From: a virus
DNA length: 64,000 nucleotides
Direction: 5' to 3' (one strand)
Virus record (IMG/VR): IMGVR_UViG_3300036715_002961
Location: 1-64,000 of that record
The translations under genes were made by a program, and so were the position numbers. The notes beneath the pieces were generated by a model. The model was not told where the DNA came from, did no database searches, and was given only the letters and a program-made list of their open reading frames with translations. Of this stretch, positions 24,062 to 32,156 are shown one piece after another. The first letter of the stretch is position 1. Each line of letters opens with the position of its first letter.

Positions 24062-25263
24062 TTGCTGGAACCGGAGGTCACGACGGGGATTACAAGGGAT
24101 GTCCCGACGGGCGGGGCCACGATGCCCCAGGGGAGGCGGTTAGCGCGGCAGATCTCGCCGGCATAGTCGGCGGATTTGTACCAAATGACGGAGATCGTGA
24201 TCATCGTTTGACCAGCGCGGACGACGTGCACGCCAAGGGTCCCGCGGGAACCCGGGTTCCCTCCGATGGTCTGGTCCGTGTCTTGGGCGATGCGGCCGAG
24301 AGCTTCGATGGCGTTGGCTTCGCGCTCAGCGATGACGTGGGCACGGATTTGAGCAGCCAGATCGTCTTGCGTCGAGCGCGATTCGAAGGGAACCCGGGCG
24401 ACGTCGCGGATGCTCTCGGCGGAATCGAAAACGATCTCGCGCGAGAGCTGCTTCGCGGCCGAGCGGAGCGATCGCGGGGTTAGGCCGCGGGCGACGTCGG
24501 TGGCGAGCTTCGTGGCGTCCTTGAGCGAGTTGGAGTTCTGCACGAGGGCGCGTTTGAACCGGTCGACGGCCTTGGACGGGGCGGCGACGAGAGTTTGCAG
24601 GCGACCGATCGTCACCGGCGACGAGTAGCCGGTGAGCGGGTTCCGCACCGCGCCGGCGATCGCGTCGACGTAGGTGTCGGTCGCGCGCAAGAGGGTGTTG
24701 ACGGAGCGCGCGATGTCCGCTTCGTCGTTGCTCTGGTCGACGCGGGCGATCTCGCCGCCCGTGCCTTTCCAATCGAAATCCATCGTCCAATCAATGTCCG
24801 AATGCCGCTGGATCGGCGTCGAGAACGACGACATGCGACCGACGCGGACGATCCGCATGTCTTCCGGGCGGGGGGACGACGAGCCCGCGCGAATCGTCGA
24901 GCCAGTGACTTCGAAAATCACGCGTAGGAGGCTACCGCGTTTGAGGACTCCCTCGAACACCTCGCGCACGCGATAGGGCGTCACAATGGCAGTCTCAGCG
25001 CCCGTAGCACCGTCGAGGACGACGACGGGGGAGCGGTTGAGCAGCGTCGAATGCCACGAGCCGGAAAACTGGGACGGCATCACGCGAGCGCCGAGCGCCT
25101 GTTGGACCGCGTCGACACCGTTTCCGGGGAGCCATTTCGTGACGACCTTTTGAGCGGTCGTCCACGTTGCACCTGTGATCAGCGGCAGCGCCGAACCTTG
25201 CAACCGGATGCGCAGGCCGCCCGGATTCAGCTCTTCGATGGTCATGGCGGCCGCGTAGGTCAT
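24058..25263 (-). CDS. Tail protein with LysM-like C-terminal domain
   Basis: A 401-aa protein. The N-terminal part (IRLQGSALPLITGATWTTAQ) and the segment RVGRMSSFSTPIQRHSDIDW resemble tail/baseplate proteins that contact the tube. The C-terminus (VHVVRAGQTMITISVIWYKS, then EICRANRLPWGIVAPPVGTS) has the LysM layout, as in gpX/gp53-type baseplate proteins. A dispersed palindrome encodes GGNPGSRG in the linker before the LysM-like domain. It lies between the tape measure and hub genes. Confidence 0.83.
   Translation of the reverse strand: MTYAAAMTIEELNPGGLRIRLQGSALPLITGATWTTAQKVVTKWLPGNGVDAVQQALGARVMPSQFSGSWHSTLLNRSPVVVLDGATGAETAIVTPYRVREVFEGVLKRGSLLRVIFEVTGSTIRAGSSSPRPEDMRIVRVGRMSSFSTPIQRHSDIDWTMDFDWKGTGGEIARVDQSNDEADIARSVNTLLRATDTYVDAIAGAVRNPLTGYSSPVTIGRLQTLVAAPSKAVDRFKRALVQNSNSLKDATKLATDVARGLTPRSLRSAAKQLSREIVFDSAESIRDVARVPFESRSTQDDLAAQIRAHVIAEREANAIEALGRIAQDTDQTIGGNPGSRGTLGVHVVRAGQTMITISVIWYKSADYAGEICRANRLPWGIVAPPVGTSLVIPVVTSGSSK
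24246..24261. repeat. Dispersed palindrome, copy 6
   Basis: A perfect 16-bp GGGAACCCGGGTTCCC inside the LysM-protein gene, in the inter-domain linker. A half-site (GGGAACCCGGG) occurs nearby at about 24388. Confidence 0.9.
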
Positions 25264-25277
25264 GGCGAGACCGTACC

Positions 25278-25309
25278 AAAAAAGCCGCCCTGGTTTCCCG
25301 GGGCGGCTG
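25278..25309 (-). terminator. Rho-independent terminator
   Basis: On the minus strand AGCCGCC and GGCGGCT form a GC-rich stem with an 11-nt loop, followed by six T. It lies 7 bp after the stop of the small acidic gene and ahead of the LysM gene. Confidence 0.9.
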
Positions 25310-25315
25310 GCGGAG

Positions 25316-25480
25316 TCACTTGGCCTTCTTTTTCATCCAGGCCATGAGCGGGTTTGGCTTCGACCCGGCTTTCTTGGGGGCGGGCTCGTCGGACTCACTC
25401 GGCGGGGACGAAGCCGAGGCGTCGTCGTCGGGCTCGTCGGATTCGCTCGGGGGAAACGGGGGCTTTTTTGCGCTTGCCAT
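25316..25480 (-). CDS. Small acidic protein (54 aa)
   Basis: A 54-aa protein, MASAKKPPFPPSESDEPDDD onward, with a repeated SESDEP element, an acidic Ser/Asp/Pro core and a Lys-rich end (MAWMKKKAK). It lies between the tape-measure stop and a terminator. The composition indicates a disordered peptide. It could be a tail-assembly helper or structural peptide, but nothing specific is visible. Confidence 0.65.
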   Translation of the reverse strand: MASAKKPPFPPSESDEPDDDASASSPPSESDEPAPKKAGSKPNPLMAWMKKKAK

Positions 25481-25522
25481 GATGATGTTCTCCAGAGGGG
25501 AAATGCGGGATGCCCCCTTGTA

Positions 25523-27373
25523 TCAGAAACCGAACGGAAGCACGCCGCGGGCTTGCACCCGACGTGCGGCGTGCTGCGCAATGTCTTGGCGGAACAGGAC
25601 GGCGACGCGGTCGGGTTCCTGGTCCTTGAAATCTTGTTTGATGTTGAACGTATTGCCATTGAAATTGACGACCGGCTGCTTCCCCTCGACGCCGAGGTTG
25701 GGTGCGGCCGATTTCGCGATCTGCTGGGCTTTCTTGGGGTCAGTCGACGACAGCGCCTTGATGAACTCGCCGAACCCTTTGTCCAGAATTTCGGGACCTT
25801 GCTTTGCGATCGCGTCAGCCATTTGCTTGGTCGTCGTGATGTACTTGGCAATGTTCTGCATCGCCGCTTCGTCGTGGAGGCGCGAGGCCTCGTTGAAGAT
25901 CTGGAGAGCTTTTTTCGTGTTCCCCGACATGGCGGCCTGCTGGGCATCGCCGACGGACATGGTCGTGTCCGCGCGCGTGCCGAGCGCGTTCACGAAATTC
26001 TGACTAGTCTGGCTTCCGGCGCCGAGCTGGTGGCCGGCCAATGCCTCATATTTGTAGTATTCCGCTTGCAGTTTTTCGGTGTCGCCGCCGCCGGTGGAAC
26101 GAACCTTCGCGAGGACTGCGTCAGCGCGGGACTGGGCGACGTCCTTGGATACAGCGGCGAGCGAATCCATCATAAAATCCACGCCTTTCAGCATGAATTT
26201 GATCGCGTCCATGATGCCGTCGCCGATGGCGCGGCCGGCCGATTCCCAGTTTTCAAAACTGTCGTCACCACGACCGAACGCTTGTTCCCAGAGGGCGACG
26301 ACCTCGGCGCTGCTCTTGTCGAAGGCGTCGATCGCGCCGGTCGTGAACTGGATCGCATGGCCGAGGGATTTTGACAGGCTCTCGCCGAGCGCTTCGCCAC
26401 CGTCGAGCAGGTGTTGACCGAGTTCCGTTGCTGTGCCGTCCGCTTCGAGGAACTTGTCTTTGATCGCGTTCATGCCGACGCCGAGCGCTTCGTAGAGAGG
26501 CTTGCCCATGCCTTCCATGAAGTTGCCTTTGAAAACGTCCATGGATGTCTTGGCTTGCTCGAACGTGAGCGGCACTTTCTCCATTTTCTCGGCCATGCGC
26601 CCGATTGCCTTCTCGGCCAGCTCCATTTGCTTTTCGGGCGTCATTTTCATCATTTCCGAGGCAACGGACTTCGCGTTGCCTCGGAGAAGACCAGACGCCG
26701 AGATCAGCCCGACAATCGGGTTCTTCGCGCGGATGACGCCCATTTGCATCTGCTCAAACGCAGAAGAGAGCGCGGTCGCGCCGCCGGGGATGGCCTTGCC
26801 CGCTTGCGCCATCGCGGCGGTCAGCTCGACGGCCTGGTCGACAGATTTGCCGCCGCGGCTGATGACGTCGTCGAAAACCTGCACGAGCGCGTCGTCGGTC
26901 GTTCCGGCCGCCATCGCGATCTCTTCGAGGCCGTCCTTGATGTCGCCCGCGTAGTCTTTGAGACCCTCGTACGAGTTCGCGTTCTTGTCGATCATCGTGA
27001 GGACGCCGGCAAGCGAACGCACCTGAGCTTCGCTTTCGGCCCACGCCTCGACCGCCGCTTCGGGCATTTCTTTGATCGCCTCAACCGCCTCGTGGACCTT
27101 CTCGGTGGCGAAATCGACGATCTTGCTGCCGATGCGTTCCTGGAACCCGCGGGCGAAGTCGGATGCGAAACCTTTGAGGCCCTCTTCGGCTTTCTCGCTG
27201 GCGTCCTTGGGGGCAGACGCCTGGATGGTTTGCCAGGACCGCAGAACCTCAACCCATGAGTTTTCGGACTGTTTGAAGCCGCTCGCAATGTCCTGAGAAA
27301 TCTTGGCGGCGTCGGCTTGCGTGGCCGAGCCATCGAGAACAATTTTGACGCGGACCTGCGGTTGATCGGACAT
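25523..27373 (-). CDS. Tail tape measure protein
   Basis: A 616-aa protein from ATG 27373 (MSDQPQVRVKIVLDGSATQA); a TTG at 27382 would add three residues. It is predominantly helical with long Ala/Glu/Lys heptad-like stretches. Central TMP-type segments are SLAGVLTMIDKNANSYEGLK and GKSVDQAVELTAAMAQAGKA, and a membrane-like stretch is IGDGIMDAIKFMLKGVDFMM. It immediately follows the frameshifted chaperone genes. At 616 residues it would specify a rather short contractile tail (on the order of 90 nm at about 0.15 nm per residue, an estimate). Confidence 0.92.
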   Translation of the reverse strand: MSDQPQVRVKIVLDGSATQADAAKISQDIASGFKQSENSWVEVLRSWQTIQASAPKDASEKAEEGLKGFASDFARGFQERIGSKIVDFATEKVHEAVEAIKEMPEAAVEAWAESEAQVRSLAGVLTMIDKNANSYEGLKDYAGDIKDGLEEIAMAAGTTDDALVQVFDDVISRGGKSVDQAVELTAAMAQAGKAIPGGATALSSAFEQMQMGVIRAKNPIVGLISASGLLRGNAKSVASEMMKMTPEKQMELAEKAIGRMAEKMEKVPLTFEQAKTSMDVFKGNFMEGMGKPLYEALGVGMNAIKDKFLEADGTATELGQHLLDGGEALGESLSKSLGHAIQFTTGAIDAFDKSSAEVVALWEQAFGRGDDSFENWESAGRAIGDGIMDAIKFMLKGVDFMMDSLAAVSKDVAQSRADAVLAKVRSTGGGDTEKLQAEYYKYEALAGHQLGAGSQTSQNFVNALGTRADTTMSVGDAQQAAMSGNTKKALQIFNEASRLHDEAAMQNIAKYITTTKQMADAIAKQGPEILDKGFGEFIKALSSTDPKKAQQIAKSAAPNLGVEGKQPVVNFNGNTFNIKQDFKDQEPDRVAVLFRQDIAQHAARRVQARGVLPFGF

Positions 27374-27382
27374 GCCCGCCAA

Positions 27383-27424
27383 TATAAAGCGCCCCGCGCG
27401 GGGCGGGTTCCCGTGGGGGCGCTT
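27383..27424 (-). terminator. Hairpin terminator before the tape measure
   Basis: On the minus strand AGCGCCCC (27423-27416) pairs with GGGGCGCT (27395-27388), followed by TTATATT. A smaller GC palindrome (GCCCCGCGCGGGGC) lies within. It follows the chaperone stop (27427) directly. Confidence 0.7.
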
Positions 27425-27426
27425 CT

Positions 27427-28229
27427 TTATTCCGTAAGGTTGCTGAGAGGAGCCTCAGCGCTCATGATCTCGCCGAGAAGTTCCATTGCCATGTTGAGTT
27501 CGCGGGCCGGTCGGTCGTCCCAATAGCGAATGTCGATTCGGCCGTAGCGAGACAGTTTGAGCTTTTGAGCGAAACGCCTGCGACGGTATTCTTCGCCCGT
27601 AAACTCACAGATTTTAAACGTCCACATGGGGTCGCGCCCACACATGAGACCGTCGAAAACCTCTTCGATTTCTTCTTCGTCCCGTTCTCGACCGTCAGCC
27701 GTTACCCATGCAAGGCCGTTCCGACAACGAGACAATTGGAGAAAAAATCATTCAGTTCCGGTTCCGTGAACTTGTGCGCGCGCACGTACAAGTTAGTGAT
27801 CAACTCGCGGCATTTCGGACCAATGTCGTTCCAGAACTTGCGAACGTCACTGCGCTTGCCGCTCGCCGACCAGTCGGATTTGCTGCCGTCAATCGCGCGG
27901 ATCATGACCTTCGCGCACTCCCGGTAGAGGCGATAGGCGCCCGTCGCGCCGGCACGTTCGGCTGCGCGGTTTTCCTCGGCATCGGTCAGCGCCCACAGAA
28001 CGACGATGCGATCGCCGGCGCTCGGCCGGTGCGTCCATTCGGATTTGAGGCGAAGGATCCACACGGTAGCGCCTTCGGGGGCACGGTCGCGGATCTCGTC
28101 AGGAATTGCCTTCTGAGCCCATTCGGGAAGGGGCTTGGAGCCGTCGGCAAGGTTGGGATCGTCTTCTTCGGGGCCGGGGCCCGCGTCGACGTCGGTTTCT
28201 TCGAGAATTTCTTCGCTGACTTCAGTCAT
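27427..28229 (-). CDS. Tail assembly chaperone gpGT fusion (-1 frameshift)
   Basis: The product expected when ribosomes slip -1 on TTTTTTC at 27747-27741. It has 163 residues of the gpG-like frame, then 104 residues read to 27427, about 267 aa in all. The extension (SRCRNGLAWVTADGRERDEE, CEFTGEEYRRRRFAQKLKLS) is charged. The downstream frame has no good start of its own: only a TTG at 27735 without a ribosome site. The arrangement immediately before the tape measure gene is the classic G/GT chaperone organisation, in which the minor fusion guides tube assembly on the tape measure. Confidence 0.85.
27702..28229 (-). CDS. Tail assembly chaperone gpG-like
   Basis: A 175-aa protein from ATG 28229 (MTEVSEEILEETDVDAGPGP) with GAAGG upstream. 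The acidic N-terminus precedes a folded domain with VWILRLKSEWTHRPSAGDRI and a C-terminal helical part ending NDFFSNCLVVGTALHG. It is the in-frame, major product of the G/GT pair. Its leader RNA contains a long hairpin and a segment complementary to the Shine-Dalgarno. Confidence 0.85.
   Translation of the reverse strand: MTEVSEEILEETDVDAGPGPEEDDPNLADGSKPLPEWAQKAIPDEIRDRAPEGATVWILRLKSEWTHRPSAGDRIVVLWALTDAEENRAAERAGATGAYRLYRECAKVMIRAIDGSKSDWSASGKRSDVRKFWNDIGPKCRELITNLYVRAHKFTEPELNDFFSNCLVVGTALHG
27741..27747 (-). promoter_or_regulatory. -1 ribosomal slippery heptamer
   Basis: T TTT TTC in the gpG frame (GAT TTT TTC) fits the X XXY YYZ rule. The -1 frame is open from here to 27427 and leads into the charged extension. 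The zero-frame stop (TAA, 27704-27702) lies 37-39 nt further on. Confidence 0.88.
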
Positions 28230-28311
28230 GGTTTGCGCCTTCAAAAGGGAGGGCGGCGATGCAGGCTAGGAAGGCGCAACCCATCCGATGAACCATCCTG
28301 CATCGCCGCCC
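28230..28311 (-). promoter_or_regulatory. Structured leader of the tail chaperone gene
   Basis: A perfect 15-bp stem (28311-28297 with 28265-28251) encloses a 31-nt loop. The loop carries GGGTTGCGCCTTC (28282-28270), which can pair at 12 of 13 positions with GAAGGCGCAAACC (28242-28230), the ribosome-binding site just before ATG 28229. The RNA could form a loop-to-downstream pseudoknot that hides the start. It may set chaperone dosage relative to the tube gene, whose terminator precedes it. Confidence 0.65.
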
Positions 28312-28332
28312 AAAAAACAGGGGGTAGCCCTG
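28312..28332 (-). terminator. Terminator after the tail tube gene
   Basis: On the minus strand CAGGG-CTACC-CCCTG is followed by TTTTTT, 17 bp after the tube stop. It is a short stem but has an immediate U-run, so partial read-through into the chaperone genes is plausible. Confidence 0.7.
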
Positions 28333-28348
28333 GCGCCTTAGAATCCGA

Positions 28349-28789
28349 TCAAGAGAGTCGGGCGTCGCCGCCGGAGCACTCGAAGTTGATCGTGCACTTC
28401 ACATACTGCACACGATCGGCGATTTCCAGCGGGAACCCGCCAAACGCACAACCGCGGTAGTTGATCGTCGGCGTGTCGCCGTTGGCGAAGCTGAGGACGA
28501 TGGAAATCGTGAACTCAAGATCCGGCTTGATCCGCTGGGCTTTTTCACGGACCAGGTTGCGGAAACCCAAGAGCTTCTGGGAGGAAATGTCGAGGTCAAT
28601 CGACCCCTTGGTCCCTTTGAAGATCATGTCTTTCTCTTCCGAGAGCTGACCAAGGTAACCCTTGGAAATGATCTCGTAGACGTCCTCTTCGCTGAACTTC
28701 GTGATCTCGGAAATCTCTTCCCGGATCTCGCCGTCGACGGAGACGATGATCGTTACTTCTTGACCTTTGATGCGATTCTTCGGTGCCAT
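28349..28789 (-). CDS. Tail tube protein
   Basis: A 146-aa protein, MAPKNRIKGQEVTIIVSVDG onward, alternating beta strands with one helix (SEEDVYEIISKGYLGQLSEE). It includes the GTKGSIDLDISSQKLLGF and CAFGGFPLEIADRVQYVKCT segments typical of contractile-tail tube proteins. It follows the sheath gene by 12 bp, as in most myoviruses. It polymerises as stacked hexamers around the tape measure. A terminator follows it, consistent with high, self-contained expression. Confidence 0.87.
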   Translation of the reverse strand: MAPKNRIKGQEVTIIVSVDGEIREEISEITKFSEEDVYEIISKGYLGQLSEEKDMIFKGTKGSIDLDISSQKLLGFRNLVREKAQRIKPDLEFTISIVLSFANGDTPTINYRGCAFGGFPLEIADRVQYVKCTINFECSGGDARLS

Positions 28790-28801
28790 GGGCGTCTCCT
28801 A

Positions 28802-31315
28802 TCAGGCGGCGAGCAGCTCTTGAACTTCGACGCTCTCGCCCGCCGTCACGGCAAACACGATCGCGTTGAGACCTGGGATGATTCGGACCTTCACGATGAT
28901 CCGGTAGAGGCCGCGGGCGAGAAGGTCCGCGGTGTTGCCGCTCTTCGAGTCGCGCGTGTAGCCCTCGATGCGCTGGCTCGCCGGGTTTTCCTTGGAGAGC
29001 AGCGCCGCGAGGAACGCGTCGACGTTCTCGTCGAGGTTTTTCCGCCGAGAGAGCGTTGACGCCTTTTTTGAGGGCGGACCGCCGATCAGGGCCAGCGTGT
29101 CTTGGACGTAGTCGGCCATGTTGCGCCGATTGATGGAGACGAGCGAGGGATAGGCCGCCGGGTCGACGGACGTCACGCCGCTCTGGAAACCGGCGATCGA
29201 ACTGTCGAACGACGCCGAACAGACGCCAGCGCGCTTGAGGATCTTGTAGTCGTTGATCTCGAAATTCTGGACGTTTGCGCCCGACTCGAAACCAACGATG
29301 TTTCCGAGCAGCTGCGTTTGCTGCGCCGGATTTTCCTCAGGTAGGAGCTGCGTCATGATGGAAACGAGGCAAGCGTCGGCGCCCACGTCGATCTGCCCAG
29401 ACGTCGAAAACCCGGCGCCGCCGCTTGCGCCGTTCGCGGCAATGTCAGGCAGAACCAGCGAGAAGTTGGGGTAGCAGTAGTAGACGCGGTCGCTCGCCGT
29501 CGCGCCGACGCCCGGTTCAGCCACGCGCGAAGCGGCGACGTCGCGGGCGGTGTTCATCGGGGCCCGGGCGACGAACTTGCGACCGAGGCATCCGTTGGCC
29601 GTCGCGTCGATCGCGTTCGCCCGGCCCATGCGGCGAACGGCGTTGGACTGGCGCGCGGACCAGATGAAATTGGCGTCGCGGGCGACCGAACGACGACTCT
29701 TGGTCTTGTCAAAGGCGGCCTGGTAGCGGACGTCGATCTGTGGCTCGGTCAGCGCCGCCGTGATAGCGAGCGGGTTGACGAAATCGAAGGCGCCGATGTC
29801 GACGACGCGACCGATGCGGTTGAGGCCGCCGATGGCGACCGACGTTCCGGTGCCGTCGTCGAGGGCATGACGGACCTTGGCCGAGTAGCCGCTGGGCGAG
29901 GCCGTGACGGCGACGCTCTGCATGGTCACGAAAGCCTGCGAGCCGGCGTCGAGCAGAACGGTACCAGCGGGAAGCGATCCGGTCGCTACACCGGCTGCCT
30001 GCGCGACGCCGACAACGAGGCCGAGCTTCGTGAGGACGGTTCCGGCCGAGGCGCCGACCACGCGGACCGAGCCGCCGTTTGCCTGCCCCGTGAAAAGGAT
30101 ACGGGTCGCGTCGTAAGCGCTCGCGAGAGCGTACCCGGCGGCTGCGTTGATTCGCGCGATGACCTGCGCCTGCGTCTGGTCGCCGACAAGGAACCCGACC
30201 GCGAAGGTTCCGCGGCCGTCAACCGCGAGCTGGAGGGACTCGCCGCCGACGAACCCGGTGGAGTAGGTCCCGGCGGTCGAGAGCAGGCGGGCGCGACCGT
30301 CGGCCGAGTTCATGGCGCCAGCCATGAACCCAAGCGCCGAGGCGGTGCCGCCGGCGACCCTCAAAAAGTCGGCGTCGCTCGCGTAGGCGTAGGAGACGCG
30401 GATTGCGCCGCTGGAAACCTTCTCAACGGTCGAGCCGCTGACGGCCGCTTCAACGATCGATTTGACCTCGGAAAACGAGACGGCGTCGACGTCGCCGATG
30501 TTGCCCGTTCCGAGGGTCGTAGCGACCGCGAAACCGAGCTTCGCGAGGACGCCCGACGAGGCCGCCACGACTCGAACGGATCCGCGAGAGCCTCGCCGGC
30601 GACCGGTCAGGCGGATGGCCGTCGCCGTCGCCGGATCGGCAAACGAGAACCCGGCGGCGGCGTTGATTCGAGCGATGACCTGCGCCTGCGTTTGGTCGCC
30701 CGCAAGAAACACAACGGTGAAGTCGCTCGCGTCGTCGTAGCCGAGCGTCAACGACTCGCCGCCGACGAACCCGGTGGCGTAGGTCCCGGCGCCCGACGTG
30801 ACGTTCGCAGCGGCCGCCGTAAACGTCGCGGCGAGCGAGACGCCGTCGCCCTTGTCAAACGAAATGGTGTCGCCCGGTTCGAGGTTGTACGAGAACGACG
30901 CGGCGCCGAGCAGGCTTGCGCGACGGTTGAACGACACCGCGCCAACGCTTGTGTCGACGCGACACAAGATCAGTCGCGAGAAGATGCGGCCGTAGATCTG
31001 CGCGTAGCCGTTGCCGTTCCAGTACTCGGGGACCAACGCGTCGTCCGCGCGACGCACGCGCGCACAAGGGTTCTGCGCGCCGATACCGTCGTAGGTGTAA
31101 CCGAACCCGCCGAAAACGCGAAGGTAGTCTTCGGCTCCAGCGATCTCGGTGGGGGATTCAAATGGACCATCTTCGAACTCACCGACGCAAACGGCTGTGC
31201 CGGTTCCAGCGCCGACGACGGGGGCCGGCGGCGTCAGGTCGAGAATGTTGACGGCCTCGATTTCGAGAAGAACATCGGGCCCGGGATCGGTGGTGAAACG
31301 GCGAACGAACGGCAT
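28802..31315 (-). CDS. Tail sheath protein with duplicated insert domain
   Basis: An 837-aa protein from ATG 31315 with GGAGGTC upstream. The N-terminus (MPFVRRFTTDPGPDVLLEIE) and C-terminus (SQRIEGYTRDSKSGNTADLL onward) flank the sheath core, with NRRNMADYVQDTLALIGGPP and KNLDENVDAFLAALLSKENP typical of the handshake domains. Between about residues 165 and 475 lie two related units of roughly 100-150 aa. Each has FVGGESL, GDQTQAQVIARINAAAG (exact in both) and a SVRVV strand, so the sheath carries a duplicated, probably outward-facing domain. The length is well above the usual 400-650 aa. Confidence 0.92.
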   Translation of the reverse strand: MPFVRRFTTDPGPDVLLEIEAVNILDLTPPAPVVGAGTGTAVCVGEFEDGPFESPTEIAGAEDYLRVFGGFGYTYDGIGAQNPCARVRRADDALVPEYWNGNGYAQIYGRIFSRLILCRVDTSVGAVSFNRRASLLGAASFSYNLEPGDTISFDKGDGVSLAATFTAAAANVTSGAGTYATGFVGGESLTLGYDDASDFTVVFLAGDQTQAQVIARINAAAGFSFADPATATAIRLTGRRRGSRGSVRVVAASSGVLAKLGFAVATTLGTGNIGDVDAVSFSEVKSIVEAAVSGSTVEKVSSGAIRVSYAYASDADFLRVAGGTASALGFMAGAMNSADGRARLLSTAGTYSTGFVGGESLQLAVDGRGTFAVGFLVGDQTQAQVIARINAAAGYALASAYDATRILFTGQANGGSVRVVGASAGTVLTKLGLVVGVAQAAGVATGSLPAGTVLLDAGSQAFVTMQSVAVTASPSGYSAKVRHALDDGTGTSVAIGGLNRIGRVVDIGAFDFVNPLAITAALTEPQIDVRYQAAFDKTKSRRSVARDANFIWSARQSNAVRRMGRANAIDATANGCLGRKFVARAPMNTARDVAASRVAEPGVGATASDRVYYCYPNFSLVLPDIAANGASGGAGFSTSGQIDVGADACLVSIMTQLLPEENPAQQTQLLGNIVGFESGANVQNFEINDYKILKRAGVCSASFDSSIAGFQSGVTSVDPAAYPSLVSINRRNMADYVQDTLALIGGPPSKKASTLSRRKNLDENVDAFLAALLSKENPASQRIEGYTRDSKSGNTADLLARGLYRIIVKVRIIPGLNAIVFAVTAGESVEVQELLAA

Positions 31316-31363
31316 CTGGCGACCTCCAAGGGGGTTTGTGGTCGGCAGTACATCACACGCCAC

Positions 31364-31379
31364 GGGAACCCGGGTTCCC
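31364..31379. repeat. Dispersed palindrome, copy 7
   Basis: A perfect 16-bp GGGAACCCGGGTTCCC in the gap between the tail-terminator-position stop and the sheath, about 50 bp upstream of the sheath ATG. Confidence 0.9.
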
Positions 31380-31388
31380 GCGGGGCGG

Positions 31389-32156
31389 TTATCTGAGCGG
31401 GACGTTGCGCAGGTTTCGAGGCGAACCGTCGAGGACGAGGATGCCATCGGCGACCTCGGTCGCGCTTGGCGGGTCGTCGACGCCGACGACGATCTGGGCT
31501 TCGAATGGGACGTAAGGGATCAAAACGACAAGAGTTTGGCTCATCGTGACCTCGACAGACGCTTCGCGGCGGTTACGAATCGCCGATTCTTCGTCACGTT
31601 GACGGTCGCTTTCTTGCCAAAATTCGACGACTTGCTCGTAGTAGTCGGGCAAGAGGAACCGCACGCCGCGGTTTTCCTGCGTCGGATTGAGCGCGTAGGC
31701 AATGCACGAAATAATCGAGCGAGATTCAGCCTTTGAAGATGCGTGGATCTCGATGGCGAATCGCTCGGTGCGGTAGCCGACCCGCTGAAGAACCGTTCCG
31801 AAACCGAACTGGTCGCAGGTCTCTTCCATGACCTGCGGGCCCATGCCAGGGGGCTCGGTTTCCGGGTTCTGGAGCGTCATAAAAACAAGCGACGGGCGGC
31901 GAAGCTCGACCTCGCCGTCGGGCCATCCGATGTGAATGTCCGCCGGCGGGATCTTGAAAAGGATCGGTTCGCCAAGTTCGCCAGTGACCGGGTCTTTGTC
32001 GCCGGGGCGGTAGAAGTTGAGAAGGGACATGTAGCGTTTGAGGACGCGAAGGCCACGCGTGCGGACGTCGACCGAAACGGCAGCCGGGGCTGGCCGAGGG
32101 GGAAACGACGCGTAGGGCGTGCCGACGACCAATTTGGAAAGGGGGAGATCAGCCAT
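31389..32156 (-). CDS. Tail terminator/neck protein (by position)
   Basis: A 255-aa protein beginning MADLPLSKLVVGTPYASFPP. It has beta segments with Pro-rich loops, a central PSLVFMTLQNPETEPPGMGP, and a helical stretch ESDRQRDEESAIRNRREASV. It lies between the HK97-gp10-like gene and the sheath, where myoviruses encode the tail terminator or sheath-capping protein. Its start overlaps the upstream stop by 8 nt. The assignment rests on gene order. Confidence 0.7.
   Translation of the reverse strand: MADLPLSKLVVGTPYASFPPRPAPAAVSVDVRTRGLRVLKRYMSLLNFYRPGDKDPVTGELGEPILFKIPPADIHIGWPDGEVELRRPSLVFMTLQNPETEPPGMGPQVMEETCDQFGFGTVLQRVGYRTERFAIEIHASSKAESRSIISCIAYALNPTQENRGVRFLLPDYYEQVVEFWQESDRQRDEESAIRNRREASVEVTMSQTLVVLIPYVPFEAQIVVGVDDPPSATEVADGILVLDGSPRNLRNVPLR

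Noticed and set aside
24385-24396. Second palindrome in the LysM gene
   Set aside because: Only the left half (GGGAACCCGGG) is present; the right half is CGACGT, so it is counted as a half-site only.
27427-27735. Separate gene starting at TTG 27735
   Set aside because: No ribosome site, and the frame is explained by the -1 slip at 27747-27741.
29867-31396. Long plus-strand reading frame of about 509 codons opposite the sheath gene
   Set aside because: It is the antisense shadow of the sheath produced by third-position GC bias. The peptide is Arg/Gly/Ala/Asp-rich without domains, and the minus-strand frame has clear sheath motifs and a strong ribosome site.
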